A stretch of 64,000 nt of DNA from an uncultured Erythrobacter sp. (GCA_947503155.1 CANNCL010000003.1:372001-436000); one strand, 5' to 3'; shown: positions 28,002-37,995, counted from the stretch's first letter. The notes: generated by a model not told the origin, from the letters alone. Program-made: numbers and translations.

Positions 28002-28496
28002 ATGAACACGTTCAAAAAAATGGTCGCAGCTTTGCTTGTCGTTTCAAGCTCAGCAATCCCGCTTACTGCCCATGCGCAAAGCGGTAGCCCGGTCGCACTT
28101 TCCGGCGATGTGATGGCGGTAGAAACTTCGGTTGATGATGCCGGTAACACATCCACGCAGCTCGTCGAGCCGGGCGTGATTGTACCGGGTGATCGGCTTG
28201 TCTTTGGCACCGATTATGCAAATAGCGGTGATGAGCCGGTGGAGAATTTCGTTGTCACCAACCCGCTCCCATCGGCTGTGCGCCTTGCGCCGGACGCCGA
28301 TCCGGAATTGACCGTGTCGATCGACGGCGGCGAGACTTGGGGCACAATCAGCTCTCTTTCTGCTGTCACGATCGCAGACGAAGACGGTGCGATGCGGCCG
28401 GTTACCAATGCCGATGTCACGCATGTCCGCTGGACACTTGCATCAATCGCGCCGGGCGAAAGCGGCCGGCTCGAATATCCCGCCATTATCCGCTGA
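28002..28496 (+). CDS. small exported DUF11-like protein B
   Basis: The 164-residue protein has a signal peptide (cleavage after AHA, residue ~25) and a single beta-sandwich-type domain resembling DUF11: VEPGVIVPGDRLVFGTDYAN, VVTNPLPSAVRL, ASIAPGESGRL. It ends in a beta-strand (GRLEYPAIIR) with no tail. Its small size suggests a chaperone, a minor subunit or a cap for the larger DUF11 proteins, which is speculation. It lies between two longer exported proteins in the same operon, with 96 bp to the next gene. Confidence 0.8.
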   Translation: MNTFKKMVAALLVVSSSAIPLTAHAQSGSPVALSGDVMAVETSVDDAGNTSTQLVEPGVIVPGDRLVFGTDYANSGDEPVENFVVTNPLPSAVRLAPDADPELTVSIDGGETWGTISSLSAVTIADEDGAMRPVTNADVTHVRWTLASIAPGESGRLEYPAIIR

Positions 28497-28592
28497 TCAG
28501 CGGACCGAATTTCCTCCTCCAACAGGGGAAGATAACCGCCAAGTTCCGTGGGCGGACAGTTTTACACGGGGCACACGCAGAGGACCACTACC

Positions 28593-29726
28593 ATGAAAAC
28601 AACAACCCAACTGCTGGGTGCGGTGAGCGCTTTCGCGCTCGTCGCTATGTCCAGCACGCCGGCTTTGGCGGTCGGGACAACTGCTGGTGATACCATCACC
28701 AACAATGTCTCGGTCTCCTTTGAAGTTGGCGGCGAAGAACAAGACGACGTGACCGCGAGTGATACCTTCACGGTTGACCGCATCATCGACGTCGATGTCA
28801 CTTTCACAGGCGCGACGCCTGTCAACGTGTCACCAGGTCAAACGCAGGCCGGTCTTGCATTTGACGTGACCAACCTGTCGAACGACATTGTCGATCTCGA
28901 CCTCAGCACCGTCCTCACAGACGGTACTGCTGCAAACATCAGCAATTTCGAGGTCTACCTCGATAGCGATGGCAATGGCAGCTTGAGCGCGGCTGAAATT
29001 GCAGCGGGTCCGATCACCTTCCTTGACGAAGTTGCTGCTGATGATGGCCTTGGCACCGAGACTATCTCGGTCGTTGTGGTTGCCGACATCGATAACAATG
29101 CTGTCAATGATGACACGTTCGACGTCGTTCTGATCGCTGACGCACACGAAGCTGGCGCTGCTGGTCTGGGTGCGGAGATCTTTGGTCTTGCGGACACCGA
29201 TGCGAACACTGCTGGCGAAGACACTGTCCTTGCCGATGGTACGAGCACGGCTGAAGAAGTCGCCAATGCCGGTGACGATTCTGCTCTGGGTCAATTCGAA
29301 GTGGCTGGCGCGCTTGTAAGCGTCGTCAAATCGAGCCGCATCATCAGCGATCCGGTAAACGGCACGACCAACCCGAAAGCAATTCCGGGCGCTGTGATCG
29401 AATATTGTATCGCAGTTTCGAACGCAGCAGATGCGGCCACCGCAACGGCTGTGAACGTGTCGGATGACCTTCCGGCTGACGTTACTTTCACAGAAACTGA
29501 CTTCGGCATCTTTGTCGACGGCACCGCTGTGATTGATGACAACGGCACCGCAGGCGACAACACTGACGATATCGCAGTGTGTGCAGGCGGCACCGACGAA
29601 GAAGGCGGCGATGCCAGCTATAATGCTGGCGCGGGCACAGGCGGTCTCAACGAGATCACTGGTCTGCTTAGCGACCTTCCGGCGAGCACAACTCGCTCGC
29701 TCTATTTCCGCGTCACGATCAACTAA
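28593..29726 (+). CDS. exported DUF11-like surface protein C
   Basis: The 377-residue protein has a signal peptide (MKTTTQLLGAVSAFALVAM, cleavage after ALA at ~26). An N-terminal domain like that of protein A (NNVSVSFEVGGEEQDDVTAS) has a DSDGNGSLSAAE EF-hand-type calcium loop, and a C-terminal DUF11 domain begins at SSRIISDPVNG, followed by NPKAIPGAVIEY. The same ISDPxNG/PKAIPGA pair recurs in the 767-residue-ORF protein at the end of the operon. The chain ends on a strand (TTRSLYFRVTIN). AGAGGA lies before the ATG at 28593. Confidence 0.83.
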   Translation: MKTTTQLLGAVSAFALVAMSSTPALAVGTTAGDTITNNVSVSFEVGGEEQDDVTASDTFTVDRIIDVDVTFTGATPVNVSPGQTQAGLAFDVTNLSNDIVDLDLSTVLTDGTAANISNFEVYLDSDGNGSLSAAEIAAGPITFLDEVAADDGLGTETISVVVVADIDNNAVNDDTFDVVLIADAHEAGAAGLGAEIFGLADTDANTAGEDTVLADGTSTAEEVANAGDDSALGQFEVAGALVSVVKSSRIISDPVNGTTNPKAIPGAVIEYCIAVSNAADAATATAVNVSDDLPADVTFTETDFGIFVDGTAVIDDNGTAGDNTDDIAVCAGGTDEEGGDASYNAGAGTGGLNEITGLLSDLPASTTRSLYFRVTIN

Positions 29727-29748
29727 GATCAAAGGCTGGATTTAGAAC

Positions 29749-32700
29749 ATGCGTGTTCCCCCCTCTTTTAAGCGCGTGGCAGCGGCACTTTCGTTAGTGC
29801 TGCTGCCATTCGGCGTGCTTGAAGAGGGGGCGAGCGCTCAAAACACGGGCGGGTCCGACACGATCCGCACGATTGAAAACACGGCTGAGGCAACTTGGCA
29901 ATTGGTTGGGCGTCCGGTGCAAACCACCTCCAACCGGGTGACGATTGATGTCACCACTCCGCCGCCATCGATCACGGCGTTTCGCCCGACGACGCAAGGC
30001 GGCACATCTTTGGATTTCCGCGCGCCGCTATGCAGCGTTATCGGCCAAACCCCGCAAGGCGGGACCACAAGTTCAAATATCGCGCTAACCCCGCAAGAAG
30101 GCGGTGTCGAACAGACCAGCACCGTGCGGGCAGGGCAGACGGTGTTGTTCGAAGTGACCGCTTTGGCTGCGAACACAGACCCGAACGCGGTCGATCAGCT
30201 TGATATTACGATCACCACCACGACGGGTGACGTAGAAAACGAAACCATATTCGAAACTGGCGCGAACACAGGCGTGTTTGTCGGCCAGATCGATACGATC
30301 CGCATGCCGCCAAGCGCGGTGCAGGGCGATTGCCGCCTCAGCATCGTTGATGGCGCAGGCATTGCGATCACGGCATCTCTACCAGGCGATACGAGCGTCT
30401 TGGTCGAAACGCAGGTCGAAGTGCTTGCCGATCCATTTGGCGTGGTGTTCGACAGTGAAACCGGCGAACCGGTTGATGGCGCGGTTGTTACGTTGATCGA
30501 CGTCGCCACTGGCCAGCCCGCAACGGTCTTTGCCGAAGACGGTGTTACGTCATGGCCCTCGACCATTATCTCGGGTCAGCCGATCACTGATGGTGCGGGC
30601 AACGTGACCACCTTGGACGAAGGCGAGTTTTGGTTCCCGCTGACGTTCCTTGGCACCTACCGGCTCGATATCACGCCGCCAGAGCCTTACACCGCACCTT
30701 CTGTCGTTAGCCCGGCTAACATTGCGCAAATCACCCGGCCTGATGGCCGCGGGTTTATCATTCTTGATGCGTCTTACGGCGGCAATTTCGTGCTCAGCGA
30801 TCCTACGCCGGTTCAGGTGGACATTCCGCTCGACCGTCCGGGCCTCGATATTGGCCTCGTAAAGACCGCCTCGCGCCAGCGCGTACAGCCCGGCGATGTC
30901 GTGTTCTATGCGATCACTGCGAGCAACACAGACCGTTCGCGTCCGCGCCGCGATGTTGTGGTGACAGATACACCGTCGCCATTCCTGCGTCTGCGGCCGG
31001 ATTCTGTCCGTGTGGACGGGGTAGAGGCAGCAAACGCCGTGACAATCGCACCAGATGGCAGCGTCTTGACCGTTGCATTGGGCGATATTCCGGCTGGCGC
31101 GTCACGCCGTGTTACCTATGCGATGACGGTTCGCGCCGATGCCCCTCCGGGCCGGGCGCTGAATGATGCAACGATCACGGATTCGGTTGGCCGCGTGTCG
31201 CGCACCAGCGTTGCCGTTGATATTGAACGCGAATCCATCGCTGACCGTATGACCATCATTGGCCGTATCACTGACGGTCCATGCACAATTGACGATCCGC
31301 GTCCGGGTATCCCCGGCGTGCGGGTTGTGATGGAGGACGGCAGCTATGCGATCACCGATGCAGATGGCCGTTATCACTTCGAAGGCGTTGTCCCTGGCAC
31401 CCATGTCGTTGCCGTCGCTGGCATGACTTTGCCAGAGGGCACTCAGCTGGTCGATTGCCACCGCGGCACACGCAATGCCGGCAGCGCAAGCTCACGCTTT
31501 GTGATCGGACAGGGCGGCAGCCTGGTGGTCGCAGATTTCCATGCGATTGTTCCCGAAGGTTTGCTGCAAGATGCCGCGAAATTCGCTGAAACGCGCCCTA
31601 ACGGTGCAACCGCCCGCGCTCTAAACGCGATCACAGGTGATCTTCCAGCAGGCGTTGCCCCGCTGAACGGCGAGATACTTGTCGAAGCGGGCGTGCCTGA
31701 AAGCACTGCAGAAGCCGCTGACGCCGCTTTGCCTTCCTATGCACCCGGCACCGATTGGATCGCGCTGGGCGACGGCGAAGACGGCTTTCTGACACCGGGT
31801 GTCACCGCCAATCCGCGCGCCCCCGCCATTCGCGTCGCGATCCGTCACCGCAAGGGGCAGAGCGTCGTTCTGCGCATCAATGGCGAAGAGGTTAGCGGGC
31901 TGTCATTTGAGGGCACATTGAACCCAGAGCGCGGTCAGTTCGCTGTCAGCACATGGCGCGGCGTGCGGCTTGAGAATGAGCGTACTGAATTGTCCGCAGA
32001 CATCATCAACAGCTTTGGCAGCGTGAGCAAAACCTTCACCCGCGAAGTGTTCTTCACCACCACGCCGACGCGCGTTGAACTGGTGCCAGAAATGTCGAAC
32101 TTGGTCGCCGATGGCCGCACGCGTCCTGTCATTGCGATCCGCGTATTGGATCGGAACAATCGTCCGCTGCGTGCTGGTGTCTCTGGCAATTTCGAACTCA
32201 ACGCGCCGTATGAAAGCGCCGAAGCGGTTGATCGCCAACAATTGAACCAGCTGACTGGTTTTGCCCCAAGTTCCGCCCGCTGGGCTGTTGAGGGCACAGA
32301 CGGTATTGCTCTGATTGAACTCGCCCCAACTATGGTCAGCGGCTCGCTGCGCCTCGATTTTGCCTTCGATGATGGCGAAATTGAGCGCGACCAGCAGTTG
32401 GAAGCATGGATCGAGCCCGGCGATATCGAGTGGACCATTGTTGGTCTGGCCGAAGGCACCGTTGGCGCGCGCAGCGTGGCAGACAATATGGAGCGCACCG
32501 GGCGTTTCGACAGCGATCTTGGCGATGACGCCCGCGTGGCGCTCTATGCCAAAGGCCGGGTGCTCGGCGAATTTCTGCTGACGCTTGCCTATGACAGCGC
32601 GAAACAACGCGAAGATCAGCGTGTTCTCGGCACTATCGACCCGCAAGCCTATTACACAGTTTTCGCCGACGGTTCCTCGCGCCGGTTTGACGCTGCGAGC

Positions 32701-34965
32701 CGCGAAAACCTGTATGTTCGCATCGAAACATCGACATTCTTTGCGCTCTACGGCGATTTTGAGACGGCTTTCGACCAAACTCGTTTGGCCCGGTACAACC
32801 GCACCGCCACTGGCGTCCGCGCAGAGGCGCGCTTTGGCCAGATCAAAACCACCGGATTTGCCGCCGAGATTTCCAGCCGCCTCCAGCGCGATGAAATTCA
32901 AGGTCAGGGCATCAGCGGTCCCTATCAACTGGGCAACCGCAGCATCCTTGCCAATAGCGAGCGTGTGACCATCGAAGTGCGCGACCGTTTCCGTTCGGAA
33001 CAGATCGTCTCGACACGCACCCTTACGCGCTTCCTCGATTATGATGTTGATCTGCTGTCCGGCACGGTCACGTTCGCTCGCCCTGTGCTGAGCCGGGATG
33101 ACAATCTGAACCCGCAATTCATTATCGTAGAATATGAAACCGATGGGCTGGGACAAAGTGAACTCAACGCCGGCCTGCGCGCCGATTGGACCAGCACAGA
33201 TGGCCGTGTTCGCATCGGCGCCAATGCCATCACCGACAAGGGCGACGCCGCCCGCACTGACCTTGGTTCACTCGACCTGCGCGCGCAAATCGGTAACAAC
33301 ACCGAAGTGCGCGGCGAGATCGCGATGAGCCGCAGTGAAGGTGAAACTTCCACCGGTTGGATCGCCGAAGTGCAGCACCAGACCGGAAAACTCGACATTC
33401 TCGCTTATGCCCGTCAGCTTGATCAAGATTACGGCATCGGTCAGCAGAACGGCGCAGAGCTTGGCCGCCGCAAGGTTGGCGTTGATGGCCGCGTGTTCCT
33501 GGCCGACAATCTCAGCGTAATCGGCAGCGTTTGGCAGGATGACAGCCTTGCCGACAGTTCGCGCCGCCGCGCTGCTCAAACTCAACTTAATTTCACACGC
33601 CGCGACACCGACCTGCGCCTTGGCCTTACGCATTTCAATGACCGGTTGGTGGATGGCTCGACCAACACTTCAACCGTGCTCGAAGCGGGGGCGACACAGC
33701 GCCTGTTCGACAACACATTGGAACTGTCAGTCTCCAGCGCGATCGCTTTGGACAATGCCGAAAGCGTCGATCTGCCTGCGCGTCACCGGCTCGGTGTCCG
33801 CTATGCTGTGGCCCGCAATGTCCGGTTGGTCGGAACGTATGAAATCGCCGATGGCGGCAACGTCAATTCACGCCAATTGCGCGGCGGGATCGAAGCGACC
33901 CCGTGGCAGGGCGGCCAGATCATCACTTCGGTGGGTCAAGAAACAATTGGCGAGTTTGGCAACCGAACTTTCGCAGCATTCGGTCTTGCGCAAACATTGC
34001 AAGTGACGACTGAATTGACGCTTGATGCGACAATTGATGGCAACCGCACATTGAACGGTGTTCCCAATGGCAATGACCTTGTTAACCCGCTGCAACCTGC
34101 GGCCAGCGGCGGACAATTGACCGGCAATCAACAATTCGAAGACTTCAACGCTTTCACCATCGGTGCCGCATGGCGCAAGGATCGCTGGAACGTCACAGCG
34201 CGCGGCGAACACCGCGACGGCGAACAAGCGAACCGCACCGGCGCGACCTTTGGCGCGATCCGTCAATTGGGCGAAGGCAGCATTGTGGGGTCAGGCGCAA
34301 CCTGGACCCGCGCGCAAGATAATGGCTTTAACGGCGCCGGCGCCACCACAGAAATCTTTGACGCCAGCATCGCCTTTGCACACCGCCCCGACGCATCAGA
34401 AATCGCTATGCTGGGCAAACTTGAATATCGCAGCGACCGGGTAACCGGCGGCATTGCAGGCCAAGCCGGCGGCGCAGGGCGCACCGCTTTGATTGTGGAC
34501 GGTGATGCAGTGTCGCGCCGTCTGGTCGGCAGCTGGTCCACCAATTGGAGCCCGCGCGGCTGGGACGAAGACGAGTTTGGCATCGAGCATCAGACCCGCC
34601 GCGACGAATACACTTTGTTCGTGGGTGGCCGGTACAATTTTGACGAATTCGAGGGCACTGAATTTTCCGGCACTACGGTTCTGGCCGGTGCAGATGCGCG
34701 CATCGGGATCGGTGAGCGTTTCGAAATCGGTGCGACCGGCACAGTCCGAGCGAACCTCGAAGACAATGTCACCAATTTTGCATACGGCCCGACAATTGGT
34801 TTTGTGCCGGTTGATGGAATGCTGCTGACATTGGGTTACAATATCGAAGGGTTCCGTGACGGCGATTTCTCCGCAGCGCGCAACACCGATAAAGGCGTGT
34901 TCGCGGCGGTCCGGTTCAAATTCGACACCGACACTTTTGATTTCCTCGGCTTGGGAAGGCGGTGA
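29749..34965 (+). CDS. giant DUF11/Ig-like protein with outer-membrane beta-barrel
   Basis: A 1738-residue protein. After the signal peptide (ASA at 28-30) come an N-terminal beta domain like that of proteins A and C (~35-100), beta domains up to ~360, a DUF11 domain (~365-490), an SdrD-B or carboxypeptidase-regulatory-like domain (~494-600; DADGRYHFEGVVPGTHVV) and an intimin-type Ig-like domain (~769-870; TPTRVELVPEMSNLVADG). From ~907 to the end there are alternating aromatic/polar strands with many Arg, Asn and Gly, as in an outer-membrane barrel of some 20 or more strands, ending KGVFAAVRFKFDT plus ten residues. No TonB box or POTRA domain was recognised. It is the only plausible outer-membrane component of the operon, so it may anchor or export its DUF11 partners. 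Confidence 0.8.
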   Translation: MRVPPSFKRVAAALSLVLLPFGVLEEGASAQNTGGSDTIRTIENTAEATWQLVGRPVQTTSNRVTIDVTTPPPSITAFRPTTQGGTSLDFRAPLCSVIGQTPQGGTTSSNIALTPQEGGVEQTSTVRAGQTVLFEVTALAANTDPNAVDQLDITITTTTGDVENETIFETGANTGVFVGQIDTIRMPPSAVQGDCRLSIVDGAGIAITASLPGDTSVLVETQVEVLADPFGVVFDSETGEPVDGAVVTLIDVATGQPATVFAEDGVTSWPSTIISGQPITDGAGNVTTLDEGEFWFPLTFLGTYRLDITPPEPYTAPSVVSPANIAQITRPDGRGFIILDASYGGNFVLSDPTPVQVDIPLDRPGLDIGLVKTASRQRVQPGDVVFYAITASNTDRSRPRRDVVVTDTPSPFLRLRPDSVRVDGVEAANAVTIAPDGSVLTVALGDIPAGASRRVTYAMTVRADAPPGRALNDATITDSVGRVSRTSVAVDIERESIADRMTIIGRITDGPCTIDDPRPGIPGVRVVMEDGSYAITDADGRYHFEGVVPGTHVVAVAGMTLPEGTQLVDCHRGTRNAGSASSRFVIGQGGSLVVADFHAIVPEGLLQDAAKFAETRPNGATARALNAITGDLPAGVAPLNGEILVEAGVPESTAEAADAALPSYAPGTDWIALGDGEDGFLTPGVTANPRAPAIRVAIRHRKGQSVVLRINGEEVSGLSFEGTLNPERGQFAVSTWRGVRLENERTELSADIINSFGSVSKTFTREVFFTTTPTRVELVPEMSNLVADGRTRPVIAIRVLDRNNRPLRAGVSGNFELNAPYESAEAVDRQQLNQLTGFAPSSARWAVEGTDGIALIELAPTMVSGSLRLDFAFDDGEIERDQQLEAWIEPGDIEWTIVGLAEGTVGARSVADNMERTGRFDSDLGDDARVALYAKGRVLGEFLLTLAYDSAKQREDQRVLGTIDPQAYYTVFADGSSRRFDAASRENLYVRIETSTFFALYGDFETAFDQTRLARYNRTATGVRAEARFGQIKTTGFAAEISSRLQRDEIQGQGISGPYQLGNRSILANSERVTIEVRDRFRSEQIVSTRTLTRFLDYDVDLLSGTVTFARPVLSRDDNLNPQFIIVEYETDGLGQSELNAGLRADWTSTDGRVRIGANAITDKGDAARTDLGSLDLRAQIGNNTEVRGEIAMSRSEGETSTGWIAEVQHQTGKLDILAYARQLDQDYGIGQQNGAELGRRKVGVDGRVFLADNLSVIGSVWQDDSLADSSRRRAAQTQLNFTRRDTDLRLGLTHFNDRLVDGSTNTSTVLEAGATQRLFDNTLELSVSSAIALDNAESVDLPARHRLGVRYAVARNVRLVGTYEIADGGNVNSRQLRGGIEATPWQGGQIITSVGQETIGEFGNRTFAAFGLAQTLQVTTELTLDATIDGNRTLNGVPNGNDLVNPLQPAASGGQLTGNQQFEDFNAFTIGAAWRKDRWNVTARGEHRDGEQANRTGATFGAIRQLGEGSIVGSGATWTRAQDNGFNGAGATTEIFDASIAFAHRPDASEIAMLGKLEYRSDRVTGGIAGQAGGAGRTALIVDGDAVSRRLVGSWSTNWSPRGWDEDEFGIEHQTRRDEYTLFVGGRYNFDEFEGTEFSGTTVLAGADARIGIGERFEIGATGTVRANLEDNVTNFAYGPTIGFVPVDGMLLTLGYNIEGFRDGDFSAARNTDKGVFAAVRFKFDTDTFDFLGLGRR

Positions 34966-34970
34966 TTAAA

Positions 34971-37265
34971 ATGACTAAATCCGCCAATTTCGCGTCTAAG
35001 GTAAACACTGTGTTTACCATGCCGGGCTATTCGCAAGGCATGACCGAACGCTTCTTGATTGCTGCGCGTGTTTTAGTTTGCGCAATTGCTGTCTTGTTTG
35101 GGGCAGGGATGCTCGCATCCGGTTCTGCACATGCGCAAACCGCCGATGTCGATTGGGCGGATGCAGGCATTGGCAGTCAGGGCAACCTGCCATCGGGGAC
35201 CACTGCGACCGGGTCTGATGGGACCGTTGCAACGATAACGTGGTCAACGCAGACTGTCGGCGGGAGCACGTTTACACCGCCATTTGCGCCGAGTTTTGTA
35301 AGCTATTTCAACGGCACGATCGGCGATGGCCCATCGCCGCTATTCATGAATTTCAACAATTCTCAATTTGATCCGCTCGATAAAGTCACAATGACAATCA
35401 CGCTGAGCCGGGCTGTCACCGATTTGAATTTCTCGCTCAGCAATGTTGATCAAAACGGATTTACCGACGCGGTCGAAGTGTTCTTCGACGACAATACCAG
35501 CGGCGGTTTTACCAACGCTGCGACCAACACGTCGTTTTGGACCGCAGGTTCGGCTGTAACCCGCACAAATGATGCGACGGTCAATGGCTGGCGCGGCACC
35601 GCCGCTTCGGGCTTCACCTCTACAGATGGCAATGTGAATTTCGATTTTGGCGGACAAGCGGTCCAGCGGATCCAGATTGTGTATTTCAGCTACACAGGGT
35701 CAGGCGATCCGGGCAATCAGTTCATTAGTATTTCGGATTTGGATTTCTTCTCACCTGCCGCCGATCTGTCGCTTTCTAAAGCTCTGATTGGTTCGCCGCC
35801 GATTTCCGGGGGCACTGCAACCTGGCGCTTAACGGTCACCAATGATGCAGGATCATTGCTGACGGCAGACGGCGTTTTGGTCGAAGACACGTTCCCAGCC
35901 GGTTTCACATTCAGCAGTGCGAGCGGTGATGGTTCATTCAACTCGGGCACCGGCGTATGGGATGTCGGCACACTGGCACCGGGCGATAGCGCAGTTCTGA
36001 ATATAACAGGCACAGTGTCATCGGCGGCCGGGACGACGATCACCAACACAGCAGAAATCACCGCGAGTAGCGTAAACGATTCCGATTCCACGCCTAATAA
36101 TGGTGCGGCGTCAGAGGATGATTTCGCATCCTCATCCTTTGTCGTTCAAAGCGGCCGGGCACCCGGTGTTCCGCCGGTTCTATCTTGCCCTGTTGGCGTC
36201 TCATTGTTTGACTGGGACACGGTTTCGGGTTGGACGCCGGGTACGGTTGATAACACCTATGATTTTGATAATTTGGGTGAAATCCGCTTTGAACTCGACA
36301 ATGATGGTGCATTTTTGAACAATGCCAGCTTTGGCGGACAATCACCCAACATAGAGCCGGTTTTTAGCGGCGGATTAGCGAGTGCAGAGGCCGCTCTCAA
36401 TATGTTGGCGAACCAAGCCAACCAAACCGACGATGTTGAAATCACGATCACCTTGCCGCGCACTCTAACAGGCGTGCAGTTTACGATCTTCGATGTCGAC
36501 TTCCTTAGCGGGCAATTCGCAGACCGGATCGAAGTGGTCGGCACCAATGGCGGCGGCGCGGAATTTGATGCGATTGTAACGAATGGCAACGTCAACTTTG
36601 TCACCGGCGGAAATGTCGCAATCGGTGACGGTGCCTCGGCATCGAACGAGGCTTTCGGGAACATCGTGGTGACGTTCACACAGGCGGTCGACACGATCAC
36701 CGTGCGTTACGGCAACCACACAACTGCGCCCGTCGATCCCGGCCAACAGGCCATCGGCATCCACGATATCACGGTTTGCCGGCCAATTACGACGCTCTCT
36801 GTCAGCAAAATTAGCTCGGTCATTTCTGATCCGATCAACGGCTCTGTCGCCGATGGTAATTTGCCGAAGGCGATCCCGGGTGCGACGGTTGAATATCTGA
36901 TCACCGTAAACAACACAGGTACTGAGGCCACCGATGCGGATACCGTCGTGGTGTGGGACGATGGTCCAGCGGATGCGAAAATGTGCCTCATGGGGCGAAG
37001 CGGCGGGCCGGTTATCTTCGGCGATCCGGGCAGCAATACGGGCCTAACCTACGACTATGGCGGATCTGGCAGTATTGCGGGCGATCTACTGGTTGTTGAT
37101 GATGATCTGGAATTTTCCGACGATGATGGCGCAACCTTTGATTACGACCCGAGCGATGATGGCGAAGGATGCGACACCGAGATCACTGACTTCCGCGTTC
37201 GTCCGGGCGGCGCAATGGCGGGCGGGAGCACTTTCACGATCCGCGTGCGATACGAGATCGAGTAA
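34971..37265 (+). CDS. exported DUF11 protein D with duplicated domains
   Basis: A 764-residue exported protein. A hydrophobic signal segment (FLIAARVLVCAIAVLFG, cleavage after AHA near residue 53) lies behind an unusually long ~22-residue polar N-terminus; an internal ATG at 35040 would give a normal signal peptide. The mature part has two copies of a jelly-roll-like domain (~60-265 and ~400-600), each followed by a DUF11 repeat (~268-380 and ~610-764). The last DUF11 carries ISDPINGSV and PKAIPGATVEY, as in protein C, and ends on a strand (TFTIRVRYEIE). It starts five bases after the giant gene, so it is certainly co-transcribed. Confidence 0.8.
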   Translation: MTKSANFASKVNTVFTMPGYSQGMTERFLIAARVLVCAIAVLFGAGMLASGSAHAQTADVDWADAGIGSQGNLPSGTTATGSDGTVATITWSTQTVGGSTFTPPFAPSFVSYFNGTIGDGPSPLFMNFNNSQFDPLDKVTMTITLSRAVTDLNFSLSNVDQNGFTDAVEVFFDDNTSGGFTNAATNTSFWTAGSAVTRTNDATVNGWRGTAASGFTSTDGNVNFDFGGQAVQRIQIVYFSYTGSGDPGNQFISISDLDFFSPAADLSLSKALIGSPPISGGTATWRLTVTNDAGSLLTADGVLVEDTFPAGFTFSSASGDGSFNSGTGVWDVGTLAPGDSAVLNITGTVSSAAGTTITNTAEITASSVNDSDSTPNNGAASEDDFASSSFVVQSGRAPGVPPVLSCPVGVSLFDWDTVSGWTPGTVDNTYDFDNLGEIRFELDNDGAFLNNASFGGQSPNIEPVFSGGLASAEAALNMLANQANQTDDVEITITLPRTLTGVQFTIFDVDFLSGQFADRIEVVGTNGGGAEFDAIVTNGNVNFVTGGNVAIGDGASASNEAFGNIVVTFTQAVDTITVRYGNHTTAPVDPGQQAIGIHDITVCRPITTLSVSKISSVISDPINGSVADGNLPKAIPGATVEYLITVNNTGTEATDADTVVVWDDGPADAKMCLMGRSGGPVIFGDPGSNTGLTYDYGGSGSIAGDLLVVDDDLEFSDDDGATFDYDPSDDGEGCDTEITDFRVRPGGAMAGGSTFTIRVRYEIE

Positions 37266-37326
37266 GCGATACTTCGCAGTTATGTGTTGCGTTGAGGTTC
37301 GAAAGAGGCGGCTGGATCAAGCTGCT

Positions 37327-37352
37327 ATATGAACCGGCCATATGAACCGGCT
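37327..37352 (+). repeat. 13-bp tandem duplication
   Basis: ATATGAACCGGCC (37327-37339) is followed directly by ATATGAACCGGCT (37340-37352). It lies between the convergent DUF11 operon and the CheY-like gene and touches the stop codon of the latter, whose last residues are therefore set by the repeat edge. Confidence 0.8.
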
Positions 37353-37812
37353 AGATAAACCGCCGGGGCCCCGGTTCTGGCTCCCGAACCATCCCGGAAC
37401 TGTTCGCCAAATAGGTTTCTAGATCGGTATGGCGCGGTGCGTCTTTGCGCTTTGATAAGACGCGGTGCACACGGCTAGTTAGGCCGCGCGGATCAAACGG
37501 TTTGCGGACAAAATCCTGCGCTCCGGCATAGATCGCCTGCGCCTCGTCCTCCGCTCCGGCCATTGCGGTGAACATCACCACGGGCAAGTCGTAATATTGC
37601 GGCGACTGGCGCAATTTGCGGAGCAATGTCACGCCGGTCATTCCCGGCATATTTTGATCCAGCAACATCACATCAGGGCGGCGATGTTTAAGCAGGCTGA
37701 GAGCCTCTTCTCCGCTTGTGACCCATCCGCAGGCGTGGCCTGCATCGATCAAGACTTGTGAGGCAAGTTCTGCGATCAATTCGTCGTCATCGGCGATCAA
37801 GATATAGGCCAT
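37351..37812 (-). CDS. single-domain response regulator (CheY-like)
   Basis: A 153-residue protein that is mostly one receiver domain: acidic Asp8/Asp9/Asp10 near the N-terminus, phospho-acceptor Asp52 (MLLDQNMPG), Thr in FTAMAG and Lys in VRKPFDP. About 25 residues follow the domain, with no DNA-binding or enzymatic output, so it must act by protein contact, like CheY or the DivK group. No kinase lies nearby. It is convergent with the DUF11 operon and divergent from the phosphatase gene. Confidence 0.9.
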   Translation of the reverse strand: MAYILIADDDELIAELASQVLIDAGHACGWVTSGEEALSLLKHRRPDVMLLDQNMPGMTGVTLLRKLRQSPQYYDLPVVMFTAMAGAEDEAQAIYAGAQDFVRKPFDPRGLTSRVHRVLSKRKDAPRHTDLETYLANSSGMVREPEPGPRRFI

Positions 37813-37995
37813 GCTTTGGGTGCCTTCATTGGGAATTGGCGGGTGTTGCGGCTGTGATCTGTGTCCGATATCTCTACGCGCAATCCTCCCAAGCCCCCCT
37901 TTGGCCCGCCCCTCGCACGACTACTTAGGCATTTATCCCAGAGCGATATGGCTGTGCGGTTGCGGGGCCGGGGCCGCGATGCCACTGATAGCGCT

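Noticed and set aside
28830-29732. 300-codon ORF on the minus strand
   Set aside because: Antisense to an exported DUF11 gene with a clear signal peptide; composition is that of a shadow frame.
31903-33156. 417-codon ORF on the minus strand
   Set aside because: It lies antisense within the 1738-residue DUF11/barrel gene, has no ribosome binding site and no recognisable protein features. It is a by-product of GC-rich codon use.
34962-34970. GTG at 34962 as start of the last DUF11 gene
   Set aside because: It overlaps the stop of the barrel gene with the ribosome binding site only two bases away; the ATG at 34971 is better placed.
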